Assembly (NCBI RefSeq): GCF_022921095.1
Contig: NZ_CP095053.1
Location: 1,158,501-1,222,500 of the forward strand
Source of the DNA: Hymenobacter aerilatus
GTDB taxonomy: Bacteria > Bacteroidota > Bacteroidia > Cytophagales > Hymenobacteraceae
Length of the DNA stretch: 64,000 nt
Reading direction: 5' to 3'
Positions 35,461 through 44,335 of this stretch are shown here, in pieces. The position numbers and the translations under genes are program-made. The notes beneath the pieces are model-generated. The model was not told where the DNA came from. It saw only the letters and a list, made by a program, of their open reading frames with translations, and ran no database searches. The stretch's first letter is position 1. Each line of letters opens with the position of its first letter.

Positions 35461-38271
35461 TTAGAAAGCAGCCAACAGCGTTTTCAAACCTGCAGCGGCA
35501 TCGTTGCCGAGGTGCACGTGCAGGGTGCGACGGTCGGCGCTTTGCAGGGCTTCCAGGTCGCCTTGGGCCTGGGCGTCTTGCAGGGTGCCGAAAGAGTAAG
35601 AACGGCCTGGGAGGGGCAGATCCTGCGGGTGGCCCGCCGTGAGCTGCAGGAACAGACCCGTGTTGGGGCCGCCCTTGTGGTACTGGCCGGTAGAGTGCAG
35701 GAAGCGCGGACCGTAGCCGAACGTGGTAGCCACGTGCAGCTTGTCCTGAATCTTCTGGCGTAGCTCTGCCGTCTCCTCGTTCACCGCTGCCGATTCAGTT
35801 AGGTAGGCTTGAATGGAAACGTAGTCGCCGGCTTTGGCTTGCGCGAAGAACTGCTGTACTAGCTCCTGAGCCGAGCCGCCCGATACCGACGAGTAGTAGT
35901 CCAGTCCACCTTCCGACAGCGCTTTTTCTTGCTCCGGTAGGCTGCCTTTTTCGGCTACTTCCTTCATAATCTTGTCGGTAGCCGTTTTGGCGGCTTGCAC
36001 GTTGGGCTGGTCGAAGGGGTTGATGCCCAGCACTGCACCGGCAATAGCCGTAGCAGCTTCCCAGCGGAAGAATTCAGCACCCAGGTCCAGCGCATCCTTC
36101 ATACGGATGGTGATAACCGGATGGCCTGCCTCTTGCAGGGTTTTCAGCTTCTGCGTGTTATCCTCGTCGGCTTCGTTCTCGTAGCCCACATACACAAACA
36201 CGCGGTCCTGGCCGTACACCTCGGGCTTGCCTAGGTGCTCGCCGGCTACCGGCAAAATGCCTTTGCCTTCCTTGCCAGTGCTTTCCGCCAGCAACTGCTC
36301 CAGCCACAAGCCTAGGTCGCTCAGCGACTTAGGCACTACCAGCGTGAGCTTGTCGCGGCCTTGGGTAGACAGCACGCCCAACGCAGCACCTAGCTGCAAG
36401 CCGGGGTTGTTGTCGCTGGGGCCGTAGGCACCGCAGGCACGCATCATAATAACGGCGCGGGCCAACAGCTCGCCCACGTTGATGCCGTAGAGCGCAGCTG
36501 GTACCAGTCCGAAGAACGTGAGAGCCGAGAAACGGCCGCCTACCTCTGGGAAGTTCAGGAACACCTTGCGGTAGCCCAGCTCTTTTGCTGTTTCGATGAA
36601 CGGGGAGCCGGGGTCGGTGATGCCGATGAAATTCTCACCGGCTTTGTCGCCTTTCACGGCTTTCACCTTCTCGTAGAAGTAGTCGCCGAACGCCAGCGGC
36701 TCGGCCGTGGTGCCTGATTTGCTAGCTACGATGAACAGCGTGTGCTCCAGCGGCACGGCCTTTTCAATCTCCTGTACCGTACCGGGGTTGGTGGTGTCTA
36801 GAATCAGCACGTCGAGGCCGTTTTCGCCTTTCGGGAACGACTTCTCGAACACGATGGGCGCCATAGTGCTACCGCCCATACCCATCACTACCACGTGAGT
36901 GAAACCCTCAGCTTTGGCTTCCTGAGCAAACTGCTCTAGGCGGCCTACCTCGTCTACCATGGTTTCAGCCACGCGCAGCCAGCCCATGTAGCTGCGGATG
37001 CTCTCCTGGGCTTTGGCGTCCTGCGTCCACAGGTCGGCCTGCTTGTTCCAGAAACCCGTGATGAAGTCCGACTTCTTATACTCCTCAATTTTAGCGTCAA
37101 CTTCCTGCTGATACTGGCCCAGCTGCATGTCGGCAGCTACGGGTTGCAAGTCCAGCGCTTGCACGCGCTTTTTCTCAATCGAGTCGATCAGCTTAGCGAA
37201 GGGCTCTTTGAACTTCTGGCCGCCGTCTTCTTCCAGGAACTGCGTGCGCTCCTGTAGGTCGATGCCCAGTTTGGGTAGGGCGTTTAGTACTTCGTCTACC
37301 TGGTCGAGGTTGGTTTCCAGGGTGTTGGCTACCTTGCCTTGCTCACGGAACAGGTCTAGGGTCTCCACCGGAATGGTGTTCACCGTCTCCGGACCAATGA
37401 GGCCGTCTACGTAGCGCAGGTTGTCGTATTTGGGGTTTTTGTTGCCAGTGCTGGCCCACAGCAGGCGCTGCGTATTGGCACCTTTTTGCTTGAGCGCTTC
37501 CCAACGCGGTCCGGCAAAAATGCCTTTGTAGAGCTGGTAGGCTTTTTTAGCGCTAGCTAGTGCTACTTCACCCACCAGCGGTTCGGCTATTTTGGCTTTG
37601 TCGCCGCCTTCTTCCACTATTTTCTCCAACACGGGGTCCAGCAGCACATCGATGCGGGAGAGGAAGAAGCTGGCTACGGAGTTGATGTTGTCGATGGCAC
37701 CGCCGGCTTTCACGCGGTCTTCCAGGCCCGAGATGTAGGCCTCGGCTACCGCTTCGTAGCGCTCCAGTCCAAAAATCAGCGTCACGTTCACGTTCACGCC
37801 TTCCGAGATGAGCTTGCGGATAGCGGGTAAGCCTTCTAGGGTAGCAGGTACCTTAATCATCACGTTGGGGCGGTCTACGGCTTTCCAGAAGCGCAGGCCC
37901 TCCTCAATAGTGCCCTCGGTGTCGTTGATGAGGTTAGGGCCTACCTCCAGGCTCACGTAGCCGTCGCCGGAGTTGTCGTGGCTGTCGTAGAGCGGGCGAA
38001 ACAGGTCGCAGGCGTGCTGCACGTCGGCCACGGCCAGCTCAGCGTAAATGTCGTCGGCCGATTTGCCTTGCAAGGCCAGAGCCCGAATGGTAGTATCGTA
38101 GTCGTCGCTGCCGCCAATGGCTTTCTCGAAAATAGCCGGGTTCGACGTCACGCCACGCAAATCTTCTTCCTTGATGCGCTTTACCAGCTCACCGTTGATG
38201 AGGATTTTGCGACGGATGAAGTCTAGCCAGATACTCTGGTCGAATTCGCGGATTTTGTTGAGTGCGTTCAT
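35461..38271 (-). CDS. Bifunctional transaldolase / glucose-6-phosphate isomerase
   Basis: The protein has 936 residues made of two enzymes. Residues 1 to ~365 are transaldolase: IWLDFIRR...GVTSNPAIFEKAI at the start and NVMIKVPATLEG, with the Schiff-base Lys near 139. Residues ~395 to 936 are phosphoglucose isomerase: VVMGMGGSTMAPIVFE, FIVASKSGTTAEPLAF, VGGRFSALTFFGLVPAALYG and, near the end, the ATTFGYGPRFLHSTGQYHKGGPNTG motif of this Pgi type. It interconverts sedoheptulose-7-P/glyceraldehyde-3-P with erythrose-4-P/fructose-6-P, and fructose-6-P with glucose-6-P. The transketolase gene is directly upstream, so the non-oxidative pentose phosphate steps are encoded together. Confidence 0.96.
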   Translation of the reverse strand: MNALNKIREFDQSIWLDFIRRKILINGELVKRIKEEDLRGVTSNPAIFEKAIGGSDDYDTTIRALALQGKSADDIYAELAVADVQHACDLFRPLYDSHDNSGDGYVSLEVGPNLINDTEGTIEEGLRFWKAVDRPNVMIKVPATLEGLPAIRKLISEGVNVNVTLIFGLERYEAVAEAYISGLEDRVKAGGAIDNINSVASFFLSRIDVLLDPVLEKIVEEGGDKAKIAEPLVGEVALASAKKAYQLYKGIFAGPRWEALKQKGANTQRLLWASTGNKNPKYDNLRYVDGLIGPETVNTIPVETLDLFREQGKVANTLETNLDQVDEVLNALPKLGIDLQERTQFLEEDGGQKFKEPFAKLIDSIEKKRVQALDLQPVAADMQLGQYQQEVDAKIEEYKKSDFITGFWNKQADLWTQDAKAQESIRSYMGWLRVAETMVDEVGRLEQFAQEAKAEGFTHVVVMGMGGSTMAPIVFEKSFPKGENGLDVLILDTTNPGTVQEIEKAVPLEHTLFIVASKSGTTAEPLAFGDYFYEKVKAVKGDKAGENFIGITDPGSPFIETAKELGYRKVFLNFPEVGGRFSALTFFGLVPAALYGINVGELLARAVIMMRACGAYGPSDNNPGLQLGAALGVLSTQGRDKLTLVVPKSLSDLGLWLEQLLAESTGKEGKGILPVAGEHLGKPEVYGQDRVFVYVGYENEADEDNTQKLKTLQEAGHPVITIRMKDALDLGAEFFRWEAATAIAGAVLGINPFDQPNVQAAKTATDKIMKEVAEKGSLPEQEKALSEGGLDYYSSVSGGSAQELVQQFFAQAKAGDYVSIQAYLTESAAVNEETAELRQKIQDKLHVATTFGYGPRFLHSTGQYHKGGPNTGLFLQLTAGHPQDLPLPGRSYSFGTLQDAQAQGDLEALQSADRRTLHVHLGNDAAAGLKTLLAAF

Positions 38272-38422
38272 AAGAAATGGGTAGAAGCTGGGGCCAGTGC
38301 CCCGACCGGAAACGTGTTAGGACAGTTCGCGGCGCTAAGCTAGGGAAAACCAAATATTCAGGCTAACGGATTTAAAAAGGGAATACCGAAACCGTTGCCA
38401 GGTAGGGAGGGGGGAGTAGTTA

Positions 38423-38497
38423 TCATTCTGAAGGGAGTGAAGAATCTGAGGAAAAACGGCTGCTTGTTACTCAGATTCCTCACTCCATTCAGAATGA
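38423..38497. repeat. Inverted repeat element A (28-bp arms)
   Basis: The left arm 38423-38450 (TCATTCTGAAGGGAGTGAAG...) and right arm 38470-38497 are inverted copies with two mismatches across 28 bases, with a 19-base loop. It sits between transketolase and tal-pgi, five bases after the transketolase stop. The motif TCATTCTGA..G.AG.GAAGAATCT is related to the arms of elements B and C. It probably acts as a hairpin terminator or RNA-stability element. Confidence 0.85.
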
Positions 38498-38501
38498 CAG
38501 A

Positions 38502-40553
38502 TTACTTCAGCACTTCCTTCTTCTCAATGCCAACGTCATTGCCTTTCAGCAGTTCGCGGGCTTGTTTCACTACGTTGTCTACGCTGAAGCCAAATTCGGC
38601 CATCACTTCCTCGCCGGGGCCGGATTCGCCAAAGCGGTTCATGCTGATGGTAGTGCCCTCGTCGGTCACGTACTTGTGCCAGCCAATGGGCGAGCCGGCC
38701 TCAATGGCAATGCGCTTGCGCACAGTGGGGGGTAGGACTTGATGCTGGTACTCGGGCTTCTCCAGCTCAAACAGCTCCCACGAGGGCATGCTTACCACGC
38801 GCACGGCCACACCTTCCTGGGTTAGTTTTTCCTGGGCTTCCAAGGCTAGCGATACTTCCGAGCCGGTGCCAATCAGAATTAATTCCGGCTGGCCGTTGTC
38901 GGCGTCTTTCAGGATGTAGGCGCCTTTGGCCACACCTTCGCGAGCTGAGCCCATCGTTTCTTGATCCAGCACGGGTAGCTTCTGGCGCGACAAGATCAGC
39001 GCCACCGGCGTTTCGGCTTGGGTGAGGGCAATGCGCCACGATTCCACGGTTTCGTTTGCGTCGGCGGGGCGCAGCACAATCAGGTTGGGCACCGTGCGCA
39101 GGCCAATGATCTGCTCCACCGGCTGGTGGGTAGGGCCGTCTTCGCCTAGGCCAATGCTGTCGTGCGTGAACACGAACGTGGCCGTGGATTGGGCCAGCGC
39201 CGTGAGGCGAATGGAGCCGCGCATATAGTCCGAAAAGTTCAGGAAGGTGCCGCCGTAGGGTCGCACGCCACCGTGGCGGGCCATGCCATTAAGGGCGCCG
39301 CCCATGGCGTGCTCACGCACCCCAAACCAGATATTGCTATCCTCGTAGCGGCCCGGCTGGAAGCTTTCCTCCCCCTTGGTCGACATGTCGTTGGACGAGG
39401 CCAAATCGGCAGAGCCACCAAACAGGTAGGGTACGCTTTTCTTGAGAGCCACGAGGGCTTTGCCCGAGGCCTGGCGGGTAGCCAAAGGACCATCGGCGGG
39501 CTTGAACACGGGCAGTTCAGCGTCCCAGCCCTGGGGTAGGTCGTGGCTGAAAGCCGTTTCGAATGCCTGTGCTTCGTTGGAAAATTCCTTCTTATATGCG
39601 GCAAATTGCTCGTTCCATTCTTGTTGCAACTGGGCGCCGCGCTGGCCGGGCTCCAGCAGGTGCTGTTTCACCTCCTCAGGCACAAAGAACTTCTCATCTG
39701 GATTCCAGCCTAGAAATTCCTTGGTTTTGCGCACGTTATCGGGGCCGAGAGGCGAGCCGTGCGACTTGTTGGTGCCTTCCAATGGCGAGCCGAAGCCGAT
39801 AATCGTCTTCACGGCAATAATCGATGGGCGGTCCGTTTCGTTTTGTGCTTCGCGGATGGCAGCTTCAATAGCGTCTAGGTCGTTGCCGTCGCCTACTGTC
39901 TGGGTGTGCCAGCCATAGGCATCGAAGCGGGCCATCGGGTCTTCGGTGTAGGCGAGGCTAGTAGGGCCATCGAGTGAGATGCTGTTGTCGTCGTACAGGT
40001 AAATCATCTTGCCCAGCTTGAGGTGACCCGCCAGCGAGGCAGCCTCTGAAGCAATGCCTTCCATCAGGTCGCCGTCGCTCACCAATACGTAGGTGTAGTG
40101 GTCTACCACGGTGTGGCCGGGCTTATTATAGGTAGCAGCCTGGAAAGCTTCCGTCATAGCCATGCCCAGACCGTTGGCAAAGCCCTGGCCCAGCGGGCCG
40201 GTGGTTACCTCCACGCCCGCCGTCAGGTTCGACTCGGGGTGGCCGGGCGTTTTGGAGCCCATTTGCCGGAAGCGCTTCAGCTCCGACATCGGCAAATCGT
40301 AGCCGTAGAGGTGCAACAGGCTGTAGAGCAGCGCCGAGCCGTGTCCCGCCGACAAAATAAACCGGTCGCGGTTAGGCCACTCCGGGTCTTGGGGATTGAA
40401 GCGCAGGAAGCGCGACCACAGCACGTAGGTCATCGGGGCAGCGCCCAGCGGCAAGCCGGGGTGGCCGGAATTGGCCTCCTGCACCATATCAACGGATAAC
40501 AGACGTAGGGTGTTGACGCTCAGCTGGTCCAGGGATTGTTGGTTTTCGGGCAT
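38502..40553 (-). CDS. tkt: Transketolase
   Basis: The protein has 683 residues from [12 protein letters not shown]. The ATG at 40553 is preferred to the in-frame 40637 because family members start at this point and the extra 28 residues are unrelated. Thiamine-diphosphate-binding features are present: [15 protein letters not shown] and the [21 protein letters not shown] motif near residue 160, [12 protein letters not shown], and in the pyrimidine domain [22 protein letters not shown]. The C-terminal domain has [16 protein letters not shown]. It transfers two-carbon units between ketose and aldose phosphates in the cytoplasm. It is probably co-transcribed with tal-pgi, 230 bases downstream. 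Confidence 0.96.
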   Translation of the reverse strand: MPENQQSLDQLSVNTLRLLSVDMVQEANSGHPGLPLGAAPMTYVLWSRFLRFNPQDPEWPNRDRFILSAGHGSALLYSLLHLYGYDLPMSELKRFRQMGSKTPGHPESNLTAGVEVTTGPLGQGFANGLGMAMTEAFQAATYNKPGHTVVDHYTYVLVSDGDLMEGIASEAASLAGHLKLGKMIYLYDDNSISLDGPTSLAYTEDPMARFDAYGWHTQTVGDGNDLDAIEAAIREAQNETDRPSIIAVKTIIGFGSPLEGTNKSHGSPLGPDNVRKTKEFLGWNPDEKFFVPEEVKQHLLEPGQRGAQLQQEWNEQFAAYKKEFSNEAQAFETAFSHDLPQGWDAELPVFKPADGPLATRQASGKALVALKKSVPYLFGGSADLASSNDMSTKGEESFQPGRYEDSNIWFGVREHAMGGALNGMARHGGVRPYGGTFLNFSDYMRGSIRLTALAQSTATFVFTHDSIGLGEDGPTHQPVEQIIGLRTVPNLIVLRPADANETVESWRIALTQAETPVALILSRQKLPVLDQETMGSAREGVAKGAYILKDADNGQPELILIGTGSEVSLALEAQEKLTQEGVAVRVVSMPSWELFELEKPEYQHQVLPPTVRKRIAIEAGSPIGWHKYVTDEGTTISMNRFGESGPGEEVMAEFGFSVDNVVKQARELLKGNDVGIEKKEVLK

Positions 40554-40731
40554 GATATGGAAAGATTGAAAGAAGTTGAGGTGCGAAAGCAAAACAAAAA
40601 AGGCTGCCGACACAGCACGCGGCAACCGGTACGCCAAAGCCTACCATTCTTGGTTTACGGAAAAAGTGGGGTAAACGATAAATAAAAACCACACGCCCAC
40701 CCAAAACACGCGACCAGAAAACCAGATTCAC

Positions 40732-40755
40732 CGTTATACCTTTGCGTATATAGCG
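40732..40755 (+). promoter_or_regulatory. ModE-like operator overlapping a TAnnTTTG promoter element
   Basis: The site reads CGTTATA, eight bases, TATATAGCG: a 24-base imperfect palindrome. It has the same length and half-sites as the E. coli modA ModE site (CGTTATATT...TACATAACG), and lies 46 bases before the modA start. Within it, TACCTTTG (40737-40744) exactly fits the Bacteroidota -7 consensus TAnnTTTG. A regulator binding here when molybdate is plentiful would block transcription of modABC. No modE gene is in the window, so the regulator is inferred. Confidence 0.55.
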
Positions 40756-40801
40756 CTCGGCAGTTGGCATGCCGTCGCTCTTTTGATTTCTCTTTTACAC
40801 T

Positions 40802-41569
40802 ATGCCCCGTTTCCGTTTCCTGCTTTCTATAGTGCTCTTGCTACTCGGTAGCGCAGGGGCGATGCCGCCTAGCCCGGTAGCCCCGCCGCCGCTCACCATT
40901 GCCGCCGCCTCCGATTTGCAATACGTGATGGATTCCCTGCTCACCATCTACCGTCGCCAGCACCCACAACAGCAAGTGAAAGTAGTGTATGGCTCCTCGG
41001 GTAAGTTTTACCAGCAGCTCAGCCACGGCGCGCCATTCGATATTTACTTTTCTGCCGACAGCAACTACCCTCAAAAACTGCATCAAGAGGGCCTTACGGC
41101 CCGCGCCCCCCAGCGCTATGCTACCGGCCGGCTGGTGGTGTGGAGCAAAAAGTTCGACCCACGCACGCAGGGCATGAACACCTTGTTGAACCCGGCTATT
41201 CGTAAAATTGCCGTGGCCAACCCCGCCCACGCGCCCTACGGCCAGAAAGCCCAAGAGGCCCTGCAACACTACAACCTCTACAACCAACTGAAACCGCGCC
41301 TAGTGTTGGGCGAGAACATCAGCCAAACGGCTCAGTATGCCACTACTGGCGCCGCCGAAGCGGGGCTACTGGCGTTGTCGTTGGCCCGCAGCCCACAGCT
41401 ACGCCGGCAGGGGCACTACTATCTTATTCCCGCCAATGCGCACACGCCCTTGGAACAAGCCTTCGTGGTAATGAAGCGCGCCGCCGGCAATTCGGCGGCA
41501 GCTTCGTTCACGGCATTTATCAGCAGTGCTCCAGCTAAAGCGGCGCTGAAGCGGTATGGGTTTGAGTAG
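40802..41569 (+). CDS. modA: Molybdate ABC transporter, periplasmic binding protein
   Basis: The protein has 255 residues with signal peptide (LLSIVLLLLGSAGA). The mature start LTIAAASDLQYVMDSLL is the hallmark of ModA, followed by VKVVYGSSGKFYQQLSHGAPFDIYFSAD, RLVVWSKK, KIAVANPAHAPYGQKAQEAL, and the C-terminal AASFTAFISSAPAKAALKRYGF. It binds molybdate or tungstate in the periplasm and delivers it to ModB. It is the first gene of modABC, with an inverted repeat element between it and modB. Confidence 0.94.
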   Translation: MPRFRFLLSIVLLLLGSAGAMPPSPVAPPPLTIAAASDLQYVMDSLLTIYRRQHPQQQVKVVYGSSGKFYQQLSHGAPFDIYFSADSNYPQKLHQEGLTARAPQRYATGRLVVWSKKFDPRTQGMNTLLNPAIRKIAVANPAHAPYGQKAQEALQHYNLYNQLKPRLVLGENISQTAQYATTGAAEAGLLALSLARSPQLRRQGHYYLIPANAHTPLEQAFVVMKRAAGNSAAASFTAFISSAPAKAALKRYGFE

Positions 41570-41593
41570 GGTAGGGCGGAAATCCCAAACGTT

Positions 41594-41696
41594 TGTCATC
41601 CTGAGCGGAGCGAAGGACCTTATGCCTGCCGAACGATTAACGTAATAACGACTCCGTTCTGCGGGCAGAAGGTCCTTCGCCGCGCTCAGGGTGACA
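41594..41696. repeat. Inverted repeat element B (33-bp arms)
   Basis: The left arm 41594-41626 (TGTCATCCTGAGCGGAGCGA...) and right arm 41664-41696 are inverted with four mismatches. The 37-base centre contains ACGTAATAACGACTC, nearly the same as the centre of element C (ACGTAACAACGACTC). It lies between modA and modB, ending 22 bases before the modB start. As RNA it would form a strong hairpin inside the operon, which could lower modBC relative to modA. Confidence 0.9.
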
Positions 41697-41717
41697 GATT
41701 AGCGACGCACCGCAAAA

Positions 41718-42416
41718 TTGCTACTATTCAACCCTATCCCCTTGTCCGACTTCTCCCAAACCTTACTGCTCACTGCCAAGCTGGCCGCCCTTACTACCCT
41801 GCTGCTGTTGCTGCTAGGCGTGCCGCTGGCGTACTGGTTAGCGTATGCGCGCTTTCGGGGAAAGGCGTTGGTGGAGGCGCTGGTGAGTTTGCCGCTGGTG
41901 TTGCCGCCCACGGTTATTGGGTTTTACCTGCTGCTGGCTTTTAGTGCCGATAGCGGGGTGGGACGCTTTCTGGTGCACACGTTGGGGCTGGAGCTGAACT
42001 TCACGTTTGGCGGCATTCTGATTGGGTCGCTGGTGTACAGCCTGCCCTTTATGGTGCAGCCGGTGCAGGCAGCTTTGCACAATTTACCCCGCTCGCTAAG
42101 CGAAGCGGCATACACGCTGGGCAAGTCGCGGCTGACGACCTTGTGGCGGGTGCTGCTGCCCAACATCCGGCCGGCCCTGCTCAGCGCCGCAGTGCTGACG
42201 TTTGCGCATACCGTGGGCGAGTTTGGAGTGGTGCTGATGATTGGCGGCAACATTCCGGGCCAAACGCGGGTTGCTTCCATCGCCATCTACGACGCCGCCG
42301 AAAGCCTCGATTACGCCCGCGCCAACCACTACGCGCTGGTGCTGGTGGGGCTGTCCTTTGCGGGGCTGCTGTTGCTGGCTACTTTCACCAAACGCTCTGC
42401 CGGCCGCCTGCTGTGA
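41718..42416 (+). CDS. modB: Molybdate ABC transporter, permease
   Basis: The protein has 232 residues and five to six TM segments (LTAKLAALTTLLLLLLGVPLAYWLAY, ALVSLPLVLPPTVIGFYLLLAF). The permease EAA loop appears as LSEAAYTLGKSRLTTLWRVLLPNIRPALLS, followed by TVGEFGVVLMIGGNIPGQTRVASIAIYD, specific to ModB. It forms the inner-membrane channel with ModA and ModC. The ORF overlaps modC by four bases (GTGA). Confidence 0.94.
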   Translation: MLLFNPIPLSDFSQTLLLTAKLAALTTLLLLLLGVPLAYWLAYARFRGKALVEALVSLPLVLPPTVIGFYLLLAFSADSGVGRFLVHTLGLELNFTFGGILIGSLVYSLPFMVQPVQAALHNLPRSLSEAAYTLGKSRLTTLWRVLLPNIRPALLSAAVLTFAHTVGEFGVVLMIGGNIPGQTRVASIAIYDAAESLDYARANHYALVLVGLSFAGLLLLATFTKRSAGRLL

Positions 42417-43264
42417 TTGACTTGCACCTCACCAAACCCCTGCAAACTGCGCATGGCCCAGGACTACTGGACGTGCGCCTGACAGTGGCGCCCGGCGAGC
42501 TGGTGGCGGTATACGGCGCCTCGGGCGCCGGCAAAACCACGCTGCTGCGCCTGCTGTCAGGCCTGAGCCGACCGGCCAGCGGCCACCTACGGGTAGGTGA
42601 GGAGACATGGTACGACCAGCCCCGCAGTATCTGGCTGCCACCCCAGCGCCGCAGCATCGGGTTTGTGTTTCAAGACTACGCGCTGTTTCCGAATATGACG
42701 GTGCGCCAGAACCTGGAGTTTGCCCTACCTGATGGGTCGGACAAAGCGCTAGTGGATGAATTGCTGGAGCTGATGGACCTGGGCGAGCTGGCCCGACAAC
42801 GGCCGCAGCAGCTGTCAGGAGGGCAACAGCAGCGTGTGGCTCTGGCGCGGGCGCTGGCCCGGCAGCCCCGCTTGCTCCTACTCGATGAACCCCTGGCCGC
42901 TCTTGATGTGCCTACCCGCTTGCGCCTGCAACAGGCGCTGGCCGCGGCCCACCAGCGTTTCCAGCTCACTACCCTGCTCGTCAGCCACGACTACGCCGAA
43001 ATTGCCCGCCTGGCTACTCGCGCCGTAGAGCTGGAGGGGGGTAGGGTGGTACGCGATGGTACGCCCGCGGAGGTGCTGCCCCGCGCTGAAGTAACACCTG
43101 CCTTCCGGCTGATCGGCACTGTAGTGGCTGCCGAGCGTTCTGCCACTGGCCAAACCTTGCGTGTGCGGGTAGGCGAGGAGGTAATGAGCGTAGAGGTAAC
43201 TACCGCCACGCCCTACCAGCCGGGCGATACGCTGGTGCTGGCGGGCAGCGTGGAAAGAGGGTAA
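42413..43264 (+). CDS. modC: Molybdate ABC transporter, ATPase
   Basis: The protein has 283 residues from the GTG at 42413, chosen because it overlaps the modB stop (GTGA) and gives the usual N-terminus. The long open frame upstream is a shadow of modB. Walker A GASGAGKTT is at residues 35-43; Q-loop VFQDYALFPNMTVRQNL, signature LSGGQQQR near 133-140, Walker B LLLLDEPLAALD and H-loop LLVSHD follow. The last ~55 residues look like a TOBE-type domain (LRVRVGEEVMSVEVTTATPYQPGDTL) that binds oxyanion. It powers molybdate uptake. Confidence 0.94.
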   Translation: MIDLHLTKPLQTAHGPGLLDVRLTVAPGELVAVYGASGAGKTTLLRLLSGLSRPASGHLRVGEETWYDQPRSIWLPPQRRSIGFVFQDYALFPNMTVRQNLEFALPDGSDKALVDELLELMDLGELARQRPQQLSGGQQQRVALARALARQPRLLLLDEPLAALDVPTRLRLQQALAAAHQRFQLTTLLVSHDYAEIARLATRAVELEGGRVVRDGTPAEVLPRAEVTPAFRLIGTVVAAERSATGQTLRVRVGEEVMSVEVTTATPYQPGDTLVLAGSVERG

Positions 43265-43363
43265 ACGGATAGGTAGGTCTGCGAGGCATGGTTGTTTGAA
43301 TAATGGCGAAACTCAACTGTAGAGCGGCGCGTTGTTTACTCACCATTTATTACTTCCTGCCTC

Positions 43364-44221
43364 GTGCCCGAACTACCCGAAGTCGAAACCTACCGCCGAT
43401 TCCTCGACGACCTTATTCTACATCAATCCATTACAGCGGTAGAGGTGCGCGACGCCCACGTGCTCACCACCGACGAGGACACGCTGCGGCGCTACCTGGT
43501 GGGTAGGCAGGTGACGGCCACGCGCCGCTTGGGCAAAAACTGTTTCCTCGAACTCGACAATGACACTGTGCTGGCGCTGCACTTTGGCATGACTGGCGAC
43601 GTGGGCGCCTATCGAGACGACCCCGACGCGCCGCGCTTCACCCGTGTAGCTCTGCACTTGGCCGACGGCATGCGCATCGCCTTCGTAGACCCGCGCAAGT
43701 TTGGTCGCATCCGCCTAGCTGGGAGTGTGGCCGAGTATCAGAAGCTGAAAAAGCTGGGTCCCGACGCCCTCGATATCACCTGGGAGCAACTGCAAGCGGC
43801 GCTCGGCAAGAAGAAAACCCTGCTAAAGCCCGCTCTACTCGACCAGCGCATCACTGCCGGCCTCGGCAACTGGATTGTAGATGAGGTGCTGTTTCAAGCC
43901 AAAATCAACCCCGAACGGCTGTGCAATACGCTTACCGAGAAGGAGTTTAAAGCCCTGCACGCTGCTATTCAACTTGTGCTGAAAACGGCCATTCAGCACG
44001 AAGCTACGTACCGCCATTTTCCGGCGTCGTTCCTGATTCACGCCCGCGAGTGGGACGACTCGGCCACGCCGGGTACCGACAAGCACCGGTTTTGTCCGCG
44101 CCACCCACGCACTGAAATCGAGAAGAAATACGTGGGCGGCCGGGCCACCTACTACTGCCCCAAGTGTCAGCCGGTGCCCGTTACGGTCCACGAAAAACCG
44201 GATGCCAGCGAAACTTCATAA
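43364..44221 (+). CDS. mutM: Fpg/Nei-family DNA glycosylase
   Basis: The protein has 285 residues. The GTG at 43364 must be the start because the catalytic Pro2-Glu3 (MPELPEVETYRR) has to follow the initiator. The conserved Lys of the N-domain (RRLGKNCFLELDN), the H2TH helices (LLDQRITAGLGNWIVDEVLFQAKINPER) and the C-terminal GGRATYYCPKCQ are present. It should excise oxidised purines such as 8-oxoguanine and nick the strand by beta/delta elimination. The zinc finger is unusual: the first knuckle reads FCPRHPR, so a His stands where the second Cys normally is. Confidence 0.92.
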   Translation: MPELPEVETYRRFLDDLILHQSITAVEVRDAHVLTTDEDTLRRYLVGRQVTATRRLGKNCFLELDNDTVLALHFGMTGDVGAYRDDPDAPRFTRVALHLADGMRIAFVDPRKFGRIRLAGSVAEYQKLKKLGPDALDITWEQLQAALGKKKTLLKPALLDQRITAGLGNWIVDEVLFQAKINPERLCNTLTEKEFKALHAAIQLVLKTAIQHEATYRHFPASFLIHAREWDDSATPGTDKHRFCPRHPRTEIEKKYVGGRATYYCPKCQPVPVTVHEKPDASETS

Positions 44222-44277
44222 GGGTAGTACAAGCGCAAGACGTAAAGCAAAGCCTCGATTTTGGCAAGTGCAACGCA

Positions 44278-44307
44278 AAAGCGCCAACCGCATGCGGTTG
44301 GCGCTTT
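44278..44307. terminator. Bidirectional terminator
   Basis: A 30-base perfect palindrome (AAAGCGCCAACCGCA with its complement), flanked by A's on the left and TTGTTTT on the right, lies between the convergent mutM and M48 protease genes. Confidence 0.85.
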
Positions 44308-44335
44308 GTTTTGGGTGATACTAGGTCCTCCTACC

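Noticed and set aside
38423..38497. CRISPR repeat or IS end
   Set aside because: It is a single hairpin, with no regular spaced repeats and no transposase frame nearby.
42143..42412. Upstream extension of modC within modB
   Set aside because: It is a shadow frame of modB; the GTG at 42413 overlapping the modB stop gives the normal ModC N-terminus.
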